Program-made: the position numbers and the translations under genes
Source of the DNA: Desulfosarcina ovata subsp. ovata
Lineage (GTDB): Bacteria; Desulfobacterota; Desulfobacteria; Desulfobacterales; Desulfosarcinaceae
Direction: 5' to 3'
Length of the DNA stretch: 64,000 bases
Assembly (NCBI RefSeq): GCF_009689005.1
Contig: NZ_AP021879.1
Span: forward strand, 3,906,001 to 3,970,000
Notes under the pieces: generated by a model
Seen by the model: the letters and a program-made list of their open reading frames with translations, nothing else
Told to the model about the DNA's origin: nothing
Databases searched by the model: none
Shown: positions 34,559-45,728 of the stretch, piece by piece
Layout of the letters: each line of letters opens with the position of its first letter
Numbering within the stretch: the first letter of the stretch is position 1

Positions 34559-34843
34559 TCAAACAATCTGACCATACAAATCTTGCCAAGCTGGATTAAC
34601 TTTTTCAATCAAATCCAGCTTCCATTTTCGTTTCCAGTTTTTAAGCTGCTTTTCTCTTTGAATGGCGGCTTCCATTGTTGCGTGTATTTCGTACCAAACC
34701 AGTTGGTGAACGTTGTAGCGCTTGGTAAAATCTGCAATGATATTGTTTTTGTGTTCCCATACCCGTTTAACGAGGTTCGACGTTACTCCAATATAGAGTG
34801 TTCCGTTACGTTTGCTCGCTAGAATGGTAACAGCCGGTTGCAT
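34559..34843 (-). CDS. Small GIY-YIG nuclease-domain protein
   Basis: The protein of about 94 residues (start MQPAVTILASKRNG) is a single GIY-YIG domain of the UPF0213/YhbQ type: GTLYIGVTSNLVKRVWEHKN with the Y-I-G and Arg, a KRYNVHQLVWYEIHATMEAAIQREKQLKNWKRKWK helix pair with the catalytic Glu, and a C-terminal NPAWQDLY. Family members are single-domain nucleases of unclear role. It lies between two copies of the same dispersed repeat and splits moxR from the DUF58 gene, so gene and repeats probably moved in together. Confidence 0.85.
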   Translation of the reverse strand: MQPAVTILASKRNGTLYIGVTSNLVKRVWEHKNNIIADFTKRYNVHQLVWYEIHATMEAAIQREKQLKNWKRKWKLDLIEKVNPAWQDLYGQIV

Positions 34844-34860
34844 GGTTGCCGGTGACCTCC

Positions 34861-34887
34861 TGGATTCCGGCATTCGCCGGAATGACG
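34861..34887. repeat. Dispersed intergenic repeat, half copy
   Basis: TGGATTCCGGCATTCGCCGG and the following AATGACG repeat the right half of the element at 34461-34533. It stands just upstream of the GIY-YIG start. Confidence 0.75.
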
Positions 34888-34907
34888 AACCGGAACATCC
34901 CCTAACC

Positions 34908-35888
<981 letters not shown>

Positions 35889-36057
35889 GGGATTCTCCTT
35901 TTAGTTTTCGCTTTTGGGAAAAAAGTGCGCCGGTGGGGGCCGGCGTTCAAACCAAGGCCAAAATAGGCGAGGTGTCCGGGGTTGTCAAGGTGGTCAAAAC
36001 ACGTTGGCGGTTAATCGCATTTATATTTAAAGATAGGCGGTTACCTTATGGAAAAAA

Positions 36058-39000
36058 TTATTTTTTGGTAATACACGCTTTTTTTCCAAACCCACCCCCG
36101 CCCGGAGTGAGAATGCGGAAGCGGTCACCGGGGCTGGCGATAATTTCGTTCTTGGCCCCCAGGTTCAACCGGCGGCCGTCCTGGTGGATGAAAATGTTTT
36201 CCCCGCGCCGTCCCGGCTTGCCGCCTTCCAGGCCATAGGGCGCGAAGACCCGGCGCTCGGAGAGGATCGCCATGTTGAGCGGTTCGAGGAATTCCACCTC
36301 GCGAACCAGCCCGTCGCCGCCGCGGTGCTGCCCGTCGCCGCCGGAGCCCTGGCGGATGGAGAATTCCCTGAGCAGAATCGGATAGCGCCGTTCGAGGATT
36401 TCCGGATCGGTGATGCGCGTGTTGGTCATGTGGGTGTGCACGCCGGTCTGGCCGTCCCAGGTGGGACCCGCACCGGCGCCGCCGGCGATGGTTTCGTAAT
36501 AACCGAAGCGGTCGTTGCCGAAGGTGAAGTTGTTCATGCATCCCTGGGAGGCTGCCACCACGCCAAAGGCCTTTAGCACCACGTCCACCACCCGCTGGGA
36601 GGTGAGCACGTTGCCGCCCACCACGGCTGCCTCGATGGAGGGATCCAAAAGGCTGCCCTTGGGGATGTGGATGGTGATCGGGATCAGGCAGCCGTCGTTG
36701 AGCGGCAGGTCCTTTTCGATCAAACAGCGCAGGCTGTAGAGGATCGCCGAACGGGTCACTGCCGCCGGGGCGTTGCAGTTGCCCCAAATTTCGAGGCCGG
36801 TGCCGGCAAAATCGAACACGGCGCTGCCGTCCCTGCGGTCGATGGTCAGCGAGAGCACGATGGGGCTGCCGTCGTCCAGATAGTCCACGGCCGTGACCGT
36901 ATCTTTCTCCCCCATGCCCTTGGCCCGGGATAGGTCCTGCAAGCGGCTGCGCACCGCCGTCTCGGCGGCGTCCTGCACATGGCCCATGTACGCTTGCACC
37001 CCATCCAGGCCGTAGTGATCGACCATTTCCAGGACCAGCTCGATGCCCTTCTGGTTGGCGGCCACCTGGGCCTTGAGATCGGAGATGTTGTCGGCCAGAA
37101 GGCGCGTGCCCGAGATGGCCGGTCGGCCCGGCAGGGGCGTGAGCCGGCCCGGTGCCAGGAGCAGATCGCTGATCCCTGCTTCCTGGAAGATGCCGTTTTC
37201 CACCAGTTTGAACGAGCTGATGCAGGCGCCCTCTTCTTCGATGCGCCGGGAACCCGGCGGCATGGAACCGGGCGAGATGCCGCCGATGTCGGCGTGGTGG
37301 CCGCGGCTGGCCACCCAGAAGATGATCCGGTCGTCCCGGAACACCGGGGTGATCACGGTGATGTCGGGCAGGTGGCTGCCGCCGGCCGCCGGATGGTTGG
37401 AGACCAGCACATCTCCCGGAACCAGGTTGCCCGCCTGGCGGCGGATCTGTTCCTTGACCGCGGCGCTCATGGAGCCCAGGTGCACGGGCAGGTGGGGCGC
37501 ATTGGCCACCAGGTTGCCCGTGGGGCCGAAGAGGGCGCAGGAGAAATCCAGGCGTTCTTTGATGTTGGTGGAGATGGCGGTCTTCTGCAGCATGCGACCC
37601 ATCTGCTCGGCAATGGACATGAACAGGTTGCTGAAGATGGAGAGCCGGACCGGGTCCACCCGGGTATCGAGGCGCTCGGCGCTGCCCTCGCCCACCTGGA
37701 TCTGGATGTCGCCGTAGCGGCTCACCGTCGCCCGGCAGTCCGGCTCGACCACGATGGTGGCCGCGTCCTGGATGATGATTGCCGGGCCGTCGATGGCGTG
37801 GCCGGCCTTGAGATCGGCCATGCGGAATATGGCCGTCTCGCACCAGGCGTCTTCGAAGTAGCAGGGTTGGCGGTCCACCGGCACGGCCGCTCCCTCGGCG
37901 GCGAAGATGGGCACCTTGCGCAGGCCGGCGGCCTGTCCCTGGGCGCGGACCCGGAGATCGTCGACGTGGATGTCGCGATCGGTCAGGTCGAAGCCGAACT
38001 CCCGGCGGTAGGTGGCCTTGAAGGCGGCTTCGAAATCGCCGTCGTCCGGTTCGGGGATCATCAGGGCCGTGTCCGTTCCGTGGTAGCGCATGTTGAGGTA
38101 GCGGACGGCCGTGATCCGGTCTGCGCTAAATCCCTGAGCGGCGAGTTCGCGTTCGGCATCGGCCTGTATGGCGGCCAGCTGCTCCTGCAGTTTCCGGTAG
38201 GCGCTTTTACCATAAACCATGGCCGCGGGTTGCTGGCGTTCGGCGACCACGTTGGCCAGGCCGATGCCGTAGGCCGAGAGAATTCCGGAAAAGCGGTGGA
38301 TGAAAATTTTCGAAATGCCCAGGCTGCGGGCGATGGCACAGGCGTGCTGGGCGCCGGCGCCACCGAAGGTGGCCAGAATGTGTTCCTTGATGTCGAATCC
38401 GCGCATGACCGAGATTTCGCGGATGGGGCGCACCATGGTTTCGTTGGCCACCCGGAGGAAGCCCATGGCCACCTCCTCTACGGTCATGGCATTGTTGCCG
38501 CTGCGGTTGGTGTAGGCGTTGATTTCCTGGGTCAACGTCTCCATGGCGTCGCGCGCCGCCTTCAGGTCCAGGGGTTGGTCCTCGGTGAGGCCGAAGATGT
38601 GGGGGAAGTAGTCGGGCTGCAGGCGTCCCAGAACCAGGTTGGCGTCGGTGACGGAAAGGAAGCCGCCTTTGCGGTAGCACACCGGTCCGGGGTGGGCGCC
38701 GGACGATTCGGGCCCCACCAGGAACATGCCGTTGTCGAAAAAAAGGCGGCTGCCGCCGCCGGCGGCCACGGTCTTGATCTGCAGCTGGGGCGCCTGGATG
38801 CGCACCCCGGCGGTTTCGGTCTCGAAAGCCAGTTCGTACCCCCCGCCGAAACGGGAAACGTCGGTGGAGGTGCCGCCCATGTCAAAGCCGATCACCGGCT
38901 GGCCGGCTGAGTCGCTGAAGGTAGTCATGGCGTAACCCACCACCCCGCCGGCCGGCCCGGAGAGGATCGCCCGGCTGCCGGTGAAGTCGTCGGCCCGGGC

Positions 39001-39825
39001 CAGGCCGCCGTCCGACTGCATGAACAGCAGGTCCGCATCGGACAAGCCGCCTTCAAACCCCTCCCTGAAACTGTCCAGGTAGCTGCGGATATGGGGATTG
39101 AGGTAGGCGTCGGTCATGGTCGTGTCGCCCCGGGCCACCAACTTGACCATGGGCATCACCTGAGAAGAAAGGGAGATCTGTGCAAAGCCCATCTCCCGGG
39201 CCAGACGCCCAACGGCCTGTTCGTGATCCGGCCAGGCATAGGCGTGCATAAAAACCACCGCCAGGCTGCGGATCCCCTGGTCAAGGATCTGCTGCAGCGG
39301 CGGGCGCAATGACTCCGGATCCAGCGCCTCGATCACCACCAGGCGCTCGCCGGTGACGCCCCGGACCACCGGTGCTTCGGGCTCGTCTTCATCGTCGCGT
39401 AGCAGGCGCAGGCGCTCGTCCGCTTCCACCACACTCTCGTAAAGCAGTTCCGGCTTGCGGATTTTTAGGTCGAAGATATCGGGCCGGTCCTGATTGCCGA
39501 TCTGCAGGATGTCCCGGAAGCCCCGGGTGACCAATAGGGCGCAGCGGGCGCCTTTGCGCTCCAGGAGGGCGTTGGTGGCCACGGTGGTACCCATACGGAT
39601 CCACTCGATCATCTCTTCCGGCACGCGATTTTTGGGAATGTCCAGGCCGGTGACGTCGGCCAGCACCCGCCGGATGCCTTCCCGGGGGGCATCGTCGTAA
39701 TTCCGCGGATCTTCGGAGAGGAGCTTGACCACCCGGAAGCCGGGCTCACCGGGCACTTCGGCGTAGATGTCGGTGAACGTGCCGCCGCGGTCAATGGAAA
39801 AACGGATTTTTGTTGGGTCAGCCAT
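36058..39825 (-). CDS. Fused HyuA/HyuB hydantoinase/5-oxoprolinase-type protein
   Basis: ATP-dependent enzymes of this family open cyclic amides such as 5-oxoproline or hydantoins. The 1255-residue chain joins the HyuA half (start [50 protein letters not shown]) with the HyuB half (from about residue 745: [76 protein letters not shown]). Fused size and order match 5-oxoprolinase, but acetophenone carboxylase-like and other substrates cannot be excluded. It stands alone, with no transporter or amidase beside it. Confidence 0.9.
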   Translation of the reverse strand: MADPTKIRFSIDRGGTFTDIYAEVPGEPGFRVVKLLSEDPRNYDDAPREGIRRVLADVTGLDIPKNRVPEEMIEWIRMGTTVATNALLERKGARCALLVTRGFRDILQIGNQDRPDIFDLKIRKPELLYESVVEADERLRLLRDDEDEPEAPVVRGVTGERLVVIEALDPESLRPPLQQILDQGIRSLAVVFMHAYAWPDHEQAVGRLAREMGFAQISLSSQVMPMVKLVARGDTTMTDAYLNPHIRSYLDSFREGFEGGLSDADLLFMQSDGGLARADDFTGSRAILSGPAGGVVGYAMTTFSDSAGQPVIGFDMGGTSTDVSRFGGGYELAFETETAGVRIQAPQLQIKTVAAGGGSRLFFDNGMFLVGPESSGAHPGPVCYRKGGFLSVTDANLVLGRLQPDYFPHIFGLTEDQPLDLKAARDAMETLTQEINAYTNRSGNNAMTVEEVAMGFLRVANETMVRPIREISVMRGFDIKEHILATFGGAGAQHACAIARSLGISKIFIHRFSGILSAYGIGLANVVAERQQPAAMVYGKSAYRKLQEQLAAIQADAERELAAQGFSADRITAVRYLNMRYHGTDTALMIPEPDDGDFEAAFKATYRREFGFDLTDRDIHVDDLRVRAQGQAAGLRKVPIFAAEGAAVPVDRQPCYFEDAWCETAIFRMADLKAGHAIDGPAIIIQDAATIVVEPDCRATVSRYGDIQIQVGEGSAERLDTRVDPVRLSIFSNLFMSIAEQMGRMLQKTAISTNIKERLDFSCALFGPTGNLVANAPHLPVHLGSMSAAVKEQIRRQAGNLVPGDVLVSNHPAAGGSHLPDITVITPVFRDDRIIFWVASRGHHADIGGISPGSMPPGSRRIEEEGACISSFKLVENGIFQEAGISDLLLAPGRLTPLPGRPAISGTRLLADNISDLKAQVAANQKGIELVLEMVDHYGLDGVQAYMGHVQDAAETAVRSRLQDLSRAKGMGEKDTVTAVDYLDDGSPIVLSLTIDRRDGSAVFDFAGTGLEIWGNCNAPAAVTRSAILYSLRCLIEKDLPLNDGCLIPITIHIPKGSLLDPSIEAAVVGGNVLTSQRVVDVVLKAFGVVAASQGCMNNFTFGNDRFGYYETIAGGAGAGPTWDGQTGVHTHMTNTRITDPEILERRYPILLREFSIRQGSGGDGQHRGGDGLVREVEFLEPLNMAILSERRVFAPYGLEGGKPGRRGENIFIHQDGRRLNLGAKNEIIASPGDRFRILTPGGGGFGKKACITKK

Positions 39826-39867
39826 GTTGGATCACTTTGCATGGGTTCTGTTCTGAATGGTCACTAA

Positions 39868-40158
39868 CTAAACCGAATCCTGAGAGGCTTGGCAAGCCTT
39901 GATCTCGGATTCGATACTGCTCCGCCTTAAACGGCGACCGATGCAAGGATCTCGATTTTGATGCCAACAGGAGCGAACAGATTGAAGGGAAATCAACGCT
40001 ATGACCACGCCGACGAAAATAGGAATGCGGTAATCGATAATCCAGAGATAACCGCCGATAGCCGGCAGAAAAACCACGGTAACGTTGTTGAACAGGGTCG
40101 TCCACGCCTGAAGCCCGACGGTTGAGCCGATGGCGAGCACCACCAGGTAGAGAAACAT
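39868..40158 (-). pseudogene. Possible C-terminal remnant of an MFS transporter
   Basis: The frame encodes MFLYLVVLAIGSTVGLQAWTTLFNNVTVVFLPAIGGYLWIIDYRIPIFVG, which resembles the last two membrane helices of MFS transporters. It then passes into basic, low-quality sequence. No earlier helices are present upstream. It looks like the end of a lost gene. Similarity was judged by eye only. Confidence 0.45.
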
Positions 40159-40242
40159 GGGAATTTTTTACAGTTGATTTTTCAATCCAAGTTTCGATAT
40201 TAGTTACGGTTCTATTTGCAAAATGCAAGGATCGTAATCGAA

Positions 40243-41568
40243 ATGAACATTTTACTGGTCAATCCGCCCAATTGCGGACGCAGCATCCCTGAGGAGAATT
40301 ACGGGATTTCCAGCATTAAAATGATCTTTCGCGGCGAGCCCCTCAGCTTGGAGACACTGGCGGGCAACCTTGCGGGCCATGCGGTCGTGATTGCCGACCT
40401 CAAGGCCGATCCGCTGGCGCTTTCTCCGGAAAAGCTGCCCTTCGCGCCCGATTTGATCGGACTGACCGGGGTTACCTGCGAAGCCAATACGATCCTTTCT
40501 CTGGCCGAGTCGCTCAAGTCCCGCTTCGGTTGCCCGGTGGTGGTCGGCGGTCACCATGCCTCCTGCGATCCCGATTTTTTCAGCCGGCCCTTTATCGATC
40601 ATGTGGTTGTCGGGCTGGGAAAACTCAGCTTCCGGCAGCTGGTCGATGCCATCGAAACGGGGCGGCCGCCTGAGGTTGCCGGTATTTTCAACGTTCAAGC
40701 GGGTACGCCCGGCCCCTTTACCGCGCGGAGTTACTCCACGGCCGACCTGGTGGATGAGCAGCCGCCACGCTACGACCTGGTGCAACAGCATCGTGAAACC
40801 TATGTGATGAGCGGGGTGGGCGGGAAAACCGGATTTGTGGCGTCGGCCTTTGGCTGCACCCATGGCTGCGCCTTCTGCTGCATCCCCAAGATGACCGACG
40901 GCCATTACCTGTTGCACAGCAATGCGGCGGTGGTCAGGGATGTGCAGGCCATTAGCGATGTTGCCACCATCCGGCTGGTGGATGCCAATACCTTCGGCAA
41001 TGTGAAGACAGCCACCGACCTGACCCGGCGGTTCATGGCCGCCGGGATTCGGACGCCTTTGGCGGCCGACGTCCGCTCGGACACCGTGGTGCGTCATCCG
41101 GACCTGTTCGCCCTCTGGCACAAGGCCGGGCTGCGGGTGGCGGTGATCGGATTCGAGGAGATCAGCGACCGGCGGCTGGAAATGCTGGACAAGCGCAACA
41201 CGGTGGCCACCAACATCGCCGCCACACGGATTTTGAAGGATCTGGGGATCCGTATCGTGGGAGACTTTATCGTATCTCCGGACTACACCGAGGCCGATTT
41301 CGACCGTTTGAGCGACTTTATCGACCATAGCGGTATCGACCTGCCCATTCCGGCCATTCTGACCCCCATTCCCGGCACGCCGCTTCATCGGCGCATGGCC
41401 GCACAAATCCGAATCGACAACCTGGACTACTATACATTTACCAATGCGGTGACAGCCACACGGATGTCGGAGGAGCGGTTCTACCGGCGCTATGCAGCCC
41501 TTCTGGAAGGCTGCCTGGCGCATGTGCATCCGGCAGGCGCCCATGGCAAAAAGGAGACGGCAACGTGA
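40243..41568 (+). CDS. B12-binding radical SAM protein
   Basis: The protein of about 441 residues (start [14 protein letters not shown]) has an N-terminal cobalamin-binding fold ([52 protein letters not shown]). A radical SAM core follows with the cluster motif [13 protein letters not shown] (C-x3-C-x2-C), then [18 protein letters not shown] and [12 protein letters not shown]. Such proteins methylate unactivated carbons or do ring-forming radical chemistry. Its stop overlaps the start of a shortened ketoacyl synthase gene (GTGA), and a BtrH-type gene follows. That company recalls B12-radical SAM proteins of ladderane-like lipid or peptide-modifying clusters; this link is an inference. Confidence 0.88.
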   Translation: MNILLVNPPNCGRSIPEENYGISSIKMIFRGEPLSLETLAGNLAGHAVVIADLKADPLALSPEKLPFAPDLIGLTGVTCEANTILSLAESLKSRFGCPVVVGGHHASCDPDFFSRPFIDHVVVGLGKLSFRQLVDAIETGRPPEVAGIFNVQAGTPGPFTARSYSTADLVDEQPPRYDLVQQHRETYVMSGVGGKTGFVASAFGCTHGCAFCCIPKMTDGHYLLHSNAAVVRDVQAISDVATIRLVDANTFGNVKTATDLTRRFMAAGIRTPLAADVRSDTVVRHPDLFALWHKAGLRVAVIGFEEISDRRLEMLDKRNTVATNIAATRILKDLGIRIVGDFIVSPDYTEADFDRLSDFIDHSGIDLPIPAILTPIPGTPLHRRMAAQIRIDNLDYYTFTNAVTATRMSEERFYRRYAALLEGCLAHVHPAGAHGKKETAT

Positions 41569-41810
41569 GTGTTTACATTAACCGGCTGTCGGCATACCTC
41601 CCCGGCGAGCCGGTCTCCAACGGCGACATCGAAGCGGATCGCTGGTTCACCAATCTGGCCGAGACCGGCAATACCGGTTGCGCATCCATCTACATCATCC
41701 TGGAGGCGCTGTTTTCCTCGGGCCGGCTGGAAGCCGGTCAGCGACTGCTCTGCTTCATTCCGGAGAGCGGCCGGTTTTCGCATTGTTTCATGCACCTGAC
41801 CGTCGTCTGA
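41565..41810 (+). pseudogene. Internally deleted beta-ketoacyl-ACP synthase III
   Basis: The 81-residue frame begins like a KAS III protein ([23 protein letters not shown]). At about residue 25 it jumps to the KAS III C-terminus ([24 protein letters not shown]...[19 protein letters not shown]). About 250 residues, including the catalytic Cys and His, are missing; only the GNT region with the third catalytic residue (Asn) remains. The frame, a GTG start with AAGGAGAC before it, and the 4-base overlap with the radical SAM gene are all kept. It is most likely a deletion derivative without synthase activity. Confidence 0.8.
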
Positions 41811-41833
41811 CAGATGGGAAGCGGAGTCGTTCC

Positions 41834-42259
41834 ATGAAAATTGAAGAGGTCCCCCAGGATCAAGGCATGATCACCGATGGGCGGCGGGAGGTGTGTTACG
41901 CGGTCGACGATCAGGGGCGCTACGTGCTGGCCGGCAGCGCCGGCTGGGAGCCCAAGAATATTGCCAACCGCCAGGCCTGGGACCGGATCGATCAAACCGT
42001 TGCCGCCACCCTGGACCGGATCCGTGCCGGCAAGGCCAGCCCGCTGGCCTACTACATGGCCCTGAATCAGATGGACGTGGGGCTTTTGGCCAAATATGCG
42101 GGAATCGGCCGGCTGAAGGTCTGGCTGCACCTGAAACCGGGGCCTTTCGGGCGCCTGTCGCCGGCGGTGCTCAAACGCTACGCCGATGTTTTCGACATTT
42201 CCGCAGACACCCTGAAATCGGTCCCGGAGGACCGGGGGGACGGATCCCGAGACCGTTAA
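41834..42259 (+). CDS. Small protein with an HTH-like C-terminal region
   Basis: The protein of 141 residues (start MKIEEVPQDQGMITDG) begins with a short beta-rich segment (REVCYAVDDQGRYVLAGSAGWEPKN). A helical region, MDVGLLAKYAGIGRLKVWLHLKPGPFGRLSPAVLKRYADVFDIS, is similar in spacing to a Cro/C1-type helix-turn-helix. I do not recognise the family. It lies between the shortened synthase gene and the BtrH-type gene, 23 bases from each, so it belongs to the same small operon. Confidence 0.75.
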   Translation: MKIEEVPQDQGMITDGRREVCYAVDDQGRYVLAGSAGWEPKNIANRQAWDRIDQTVAATLDRIRAGKASPLAYYMALNQMDVGLLAKYAGIGRLKVWLHLKPGPFGRLSPAVLKRYADVFDISADTLKSVPEDRGDGSRDR

Positions 42260-42281
42260 CCCAGAAGGAAGGTCGGCTCAT

Positions 42282-43310
42282 TTGACCGCCAGTGCACCAG
42301 AACCCATAGAGATCGATTTTGACCATCGCCAATCGGCGCACTGCGAAAGCGGCGTCTGTGCCAACCTGCTGCGCCACCATGGTATCGAGATCAGCGAAGC
42401 CATGGCTTTCGGTATCGGCTCGGGCCTGTTCTTCGCCTATCTGCCATTCATCCGCATCAACGGGCTGCCCCTGACCACCTATCGCTGCGAGGTGGGCGGG
42501 ATCATCAAACGCGTCACCCGGCGGCTGGGTTGCCGGGTCCACTGGCAGAAATTCAGGGATCCGGACAAGGCCATGCATGCCCTGGACGAACGCCTGGCCC
42601 AGGGCATACCGGTGGCCTGCCGCACCGGCGGCTACTGGCTGCCCTACTTTCCACCGGCCTTTCGTTTTCACTTCAATATGCACAATCTGGTGGTCTGCGG
42701 CAAAGCGGAATACCAGTACATCATCAGCGACCCGGTTTTCCCCGACAAGGAGCGCTGCAGCCGCCGGGATCTCAGCCGGGCCCGTTTTGCCAAGGGCGCC
42801 CTGGCGCCAAAGGGTTCCATGTATTTTCTGGAAGCCGTACCCGATACCATCGATCTGGCCGCTGCCGCCCGCCAGGGCATCCGCGAGGTGTGCCGGCGCA
42901 TGCTGAACACGCCGGTGCCGCTGATCGGCATCCGCGGCATCCGCTACCTCGCCCGGCAGGTGGAAAAATGGCCGCGCAAACTCGGCGAAGAACGGACGGT
43001 TCTCTACATCGGCCAGCTGATTCGCATGCAGGAGGAGCTGGGTACCGGCGGCGCCGGTTTCCGTTTCATGTTTGCCGCCTTTCTCCAGGAGGCGGCGGAT
43101 CTGTTGGATCTTCCCCGTTTTCTGGAGCTTTCCCGGTCCATGACCCTGGCAGGCGACCAGTGGCGCAAATTCGCCGTCATCGGCGGCCGCATCTGCAAGG
43201 GCCGGGCCTCAGCGGATGACCATCATGCGGCCATGGCAGCGCTGCTGCAGACCATTGCCGCAGACGAAGCCGCGGTTTACCGGGAACTGCTGCAACTGAT
43301 CAAAGAATGA
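42282..43310 (+). CDS. BtrH N-terminal domain / DUF4872-type protein
   Basis: The 342-residue protein has the BtrH-like N-terminal pattern DFDHRQSAHCESGVCANLLRHHGIEISEAMAFGIGSGLFFAY, with the nucleophile-type Cys, then FHFNMHNLVVCGK with a His and the C-terminal helical DUF4872 region. BtrH transfers an acyl group from a carrier protein in butirosin synthesis. Related proteins are found in many acyl- or peptide-modifying clusters. The start is a TTG at 42282 with GAAGGAAGG before it. It closes the operon that begins with the B12-radical SAM gene. Confidence 0.8.
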   Translation: MTASAPEPIEIDFDHRQSAHCESGVCANLLRHHGIEISEAMAFGIGSGLFFAYLPFIRINGLPLTTYRCEVGGIIKRVTRRLGCRVHWQKFRDPDKAMHALDERLAQGIPVACRTGGYWLPYFPPAFRFHFNMHNLVVCGKAEYQYIISDPVFPDKERCSRRDLSRARFAKGALAPKGSMYFLEAVPDTIDLAAAARQGIREVCRRMLNTPVPLIGIRGIRYLARQVEKWPRKLGEERTVLYIGQLIRMQEELGTGGAGFRFMFAAFLQEAADLLDLPRFLELSRSMTLAGDQWRKFAVIGGRICKGRASADDHHAAMAALLQTIAADEAAVYRELLQLIKE

Positions 43311-43445
43311 CGGACTCGTGAAAAAACCGGGCCAGGAACGTTTAAGGCAACCGGAAAGCCTCAGTCGGCAGATGCCGAACAACCCGTAACCTCTTTCGGA
43401 GTTGGATTCGGTGCCGATGGCCGAAGCTTTCCAGATGTCCGCTGC

Positions 43446-43658
43446 TTACCGCTGCTTGTTTAAAATCAGCCGGCAAATGTTGCTCTCGGGTGCCGTAATG
43501 AATGCGAACGAGAGAATAAACAGTGGGATGGCAAAGAACAGGCCAACCACTGGAAGAATCAGAAAACCCAAGGCCCCCAAGGCAATTGCCAGGGGCAGGA
43601 TAATAATGCCGATGGTACGACTGGACCATTTCTGGTTGACGCAATCTTGTCTGTTCAT
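43446..43658 (-). CDS. Small membrane protein
   Basis: The 70-residue product (start MNRQDCVNQKWSSRT, preceded by TTGGAGGATTCAT) has two hydrophobic helices (IGIIILPLAIALGALGFLIL and VVGLFFAIPLFILSFAFIT) and a short polar tail. No family is recognised. It stands alone between convergent operons. Confidence 0.6.
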   Translation of the reverse strand: MNRQDCVNQKWSSRTIGIIILPLAIALGALGFLILPVVGLFFAIPLFILSFAFITAPESNICRLILNKQR

Positions 43659-43894
43659 ATGAATCCTCCAATGCACCGGTTAATATCACTTTGGGGCAAG
43701 CCCGCCGCGAACATGATTCATTAAGGGGTGAAGCCAAACAAGCCGGTTGGGACGGCGGGATTGTTTTCCATCTTGGTGATAAAATGGTCATGAATGGAAA
43801 GATATCAACCTAAAAAAGTTAGGCGAGACGAAAAATAGGGGGCAGAAAGGGTACTGAAGACAGGCGTGGTTGTTTCGCTGTCTGTTAATGCCTT

Positions 43895-44398
43895 TTACAT
43901 GGGTTTCGCCTTGGAAAAAATCGTGGATGCCAGCTCAATGTCCTCGGGACAGAAGACGAACAGGCACTTGGCATCCGGCCCGGCCACGGATCCGTAAACA
44001 TAGTTGATGTTGATCCCCTCTTCTCCGAATTTGGTGGCCAGACGTGCCAGTTCACCGGGCTTGTTGTCCAATTGAACGGCGATGACCGGCATGATATCGA
44101 AGGTAAAATCGTTCTGGGACAACAGATCGATGGCGGCGTTGGTTTTGCCGTCTTCGGCCAAAAGGCGAATCAGGGCAAACTGCGCCGAGTCCTTGCGCAT
44201 GGAGTTGTAGCTGGCCGCCGAGGCGATGCGTTTGAGTGATTTGCCCCGGGCCTTGAACAGCTCAAGAACGTAGGCCGACGCATCCTGGATGGTCAGGGCA
44301 TCGATATTGATGCCGGCTTCGGCCATGAGGTTTGCCAACCGGCCCAGTTCGCCGGGCTCGTTTTTCAGAAAGAGGGATATTTCCGTTCTGACCATCAC
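43895..44398 (-). CDS. Protein of two ACT domains
   Basis: The 167-residue protein is made of two ACT domains: SLFLKNEPGELGRLANLMAEAGINIDALTI near the start and AVQLDNKPGELARLATKFGEEGININYVYGSVAGPDAKCLFVF at the end. ACT domains bind amino acids or other small ligands. It has no catalytic domain. It lies 32 bases after the acyl-CoA dehydrogenase gene at the end of the operon, and such proteins are often found beside CoA-ligase or branched-chain acid genes. A ligand-sensing regulatory role is inferred. Confidence 0.85.
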   Translation of the reverse strand: MMVRTEISLFLKNEPGELGRLANLMAEAGINIDALTIQDASAYVLELFKARGKSLKRIASAASYNSMRKDSAQFALIRLLAEDGKTNAAIDLLSQNDFTFDIMPVIAVQLDNKPGELARLATKFGEEGININYVYGSVAGPDAKCLFVFCPEDIELASTIFSKAKPM

Positions 44399-44430
44399 GC
44401 GCCTCCTTATTCAATATTCAATTGATGGGA

Positions 44431-45585
44431 TCATGGATTCCGTTTATCTTTCAATATGTTGTTGGAAATCACCACCCGTTGGATCTCCGAGGTTCCCTCG
44501 TAGATGGTAAAAACCCGGGCGTCCCGGTAGTAGCGTTCCACCGGATAATCGGCGGTGAATCCATAGCCGCCGTGCATCTGCAGGGCCTTGGCCGTGACCC
44601 GGTTGACCATTTCGGATGCGAAGAGTTTGGCCATGGAGGCCTGGGCCGTGTAGCGCTCCTTGCGGTCTTTCATGGCCGCTGCGGAAAGGGTCAGTTGCCG
44701 GGCGGCCTCGATTTCCGTGGCCATGTCGGCAATCATCCAGCGCAGCCCCTGGAATTTTGAGATTTTCTGCCCGAACTGGTCCCGCGCTTTGGCGTATCGC
44801 ACGGCAGCGTCGAACGCCGCCTGGGCCACACCGAGGCTCTGGGCGGCAATGCCGATTCGGCCACCGTCCAGTCCCTTCATGGCGATTTTAAATCCTTCGC
44901 CCTCCTGGCCGAGTCTGTCGGCGGCCGGTACGCGGCAATCTTCAAAATGCAGGTCGGTGGTGTCCGAGGCACGCAGGCCCATCTTGTCTTCCATGTTGCC
45001 CACCACCAGGCCCGGATTGTCCTTGGTGACGATAAAGGCGCTGATGCCCTTGTGGCGGGCATCGGGATCGGTTTTGGCCGTGACGATCACCAGCCCGCAG
45101 TTCTTGCCGCTGGTAATGAAGCGCTTGGTGCCGTTGATCACATAGTGGTTGCCATCCTTGATCGCAGTGGTTTGCTGGCTGACCGGATCGGATCCTGCCT
45201 CCGGCTCGGTCAGGGCAAACGCACCAATATACTTACCCATGGCCAGATCTTTGAGGTAGTGCTGTTTCTGATCCTCACTGCCAAAATTGAGGATGCTTTC
45301 GCAAACGATGGAGTTATGCACCGACATGACCACCGCCGTGGAGGCACACGAGTAGGCGATTTCGGAGAGGGCCAGCACATAGCCCACACTGTCCGAATCG
45401 GAGCCTTCGTACTTGAAGGGCACCATCATCCCCAAAAGCCCCAGTTCGGCCATTTTTTTCAGGTTCCTGGCGGGAAATTCCTTGGTTTTGTCCCGCTCTG
45501 CCGCAGTCTCGGCCACAACCTTGCGGGAGAACTCGCGAACCATGGATTGAATCATCAGTTGTTCGTCGGTCAGCTTGAATGACAT
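44431..45585 (-). CDS. Acyl-CoA dehydrogenase (short-chain type)
   Basis: The flavoenzyme oxidises acyl-CoA to enoyl-CoA, giving electrons to an electron-transfer flavoprotein. The 384-residue protein is of usual size and shows YSCASTAVVMSVHNSI, FALTEPEAGSDP, FITSGKNCGLVIVTAKT and QMHGGYGFTADYPVERYYRDARVFTIYEGTSEIQ. The last motif, with the catalytic Glu (YEGTSEI), is the butyryl-CoA dehydrogenase type. It is in one operon with thiolase, hydroxyacyl-CoA dehydrogenase and IcmF, so butyryl-CoA is the likely substrate. No etfAB is adjacent. Confidence 0.94.
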   Translation of the reverse strand: MSFKLTDEQLMIQSMVREFSRKVVAETAAERDKTKEFPARNLKKMAELGLLGMMVPFKYEGSDSDSVGYVLALSEIAYSCASTAVVMSVHNSIVCESILNFGSEDQKQHYLKDLAMGKYIGAFALTEPEAGSDPVSQQTTAIKDGNHYVINGTKRFITSGKNCGLVIVTAKTDPDARHKGISAFIVTKDNPGLVVGNMEDKMGLRASDTTDLHFEDCRVPAADRLGQEGEGFKIAMKGLDGGRIGIAAQSLGVAQAAFDAAVRYAKARDQFGQKISKFQGLRWMIADMATEIEAARQLTLSAAAMKDRKERYTAQASMAKLFASEMVNRVTAKALQMHGGYGFTADYPVERYYRDARVFTIYEGTSEIQRVVISNNILKDKRNP

Positions 45586-45728
45586 GGCGTAATCCTTATC
45601 ACGATAGAACGGTTACGCAGCGTGGTTGCCGGCATGATTCCGGTGTTGCCATGTATGTCGACCTGAAACGGGTGGGGACGTCAGACGTGCCGACAGGACA
45701 GATGGCGCTGCGATGACGGCTGCGACGG

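Noticed and set aside
34428..34589. Longer N-terminus for the DUF58 protein
   Set aside because: The extension is the translation of the intergenic repeat at 34461-34533 and shows no family similarity.
36979..38910. Very long open frame (643 codons) opposite the HyuA/HyuB gene
   Set aside because: Its product is rich in Gly, His, Asp and Val in the way typical of antisense reading of a GC-rich gene, whereas the minus strand gives a complete, recognisable enzyme.
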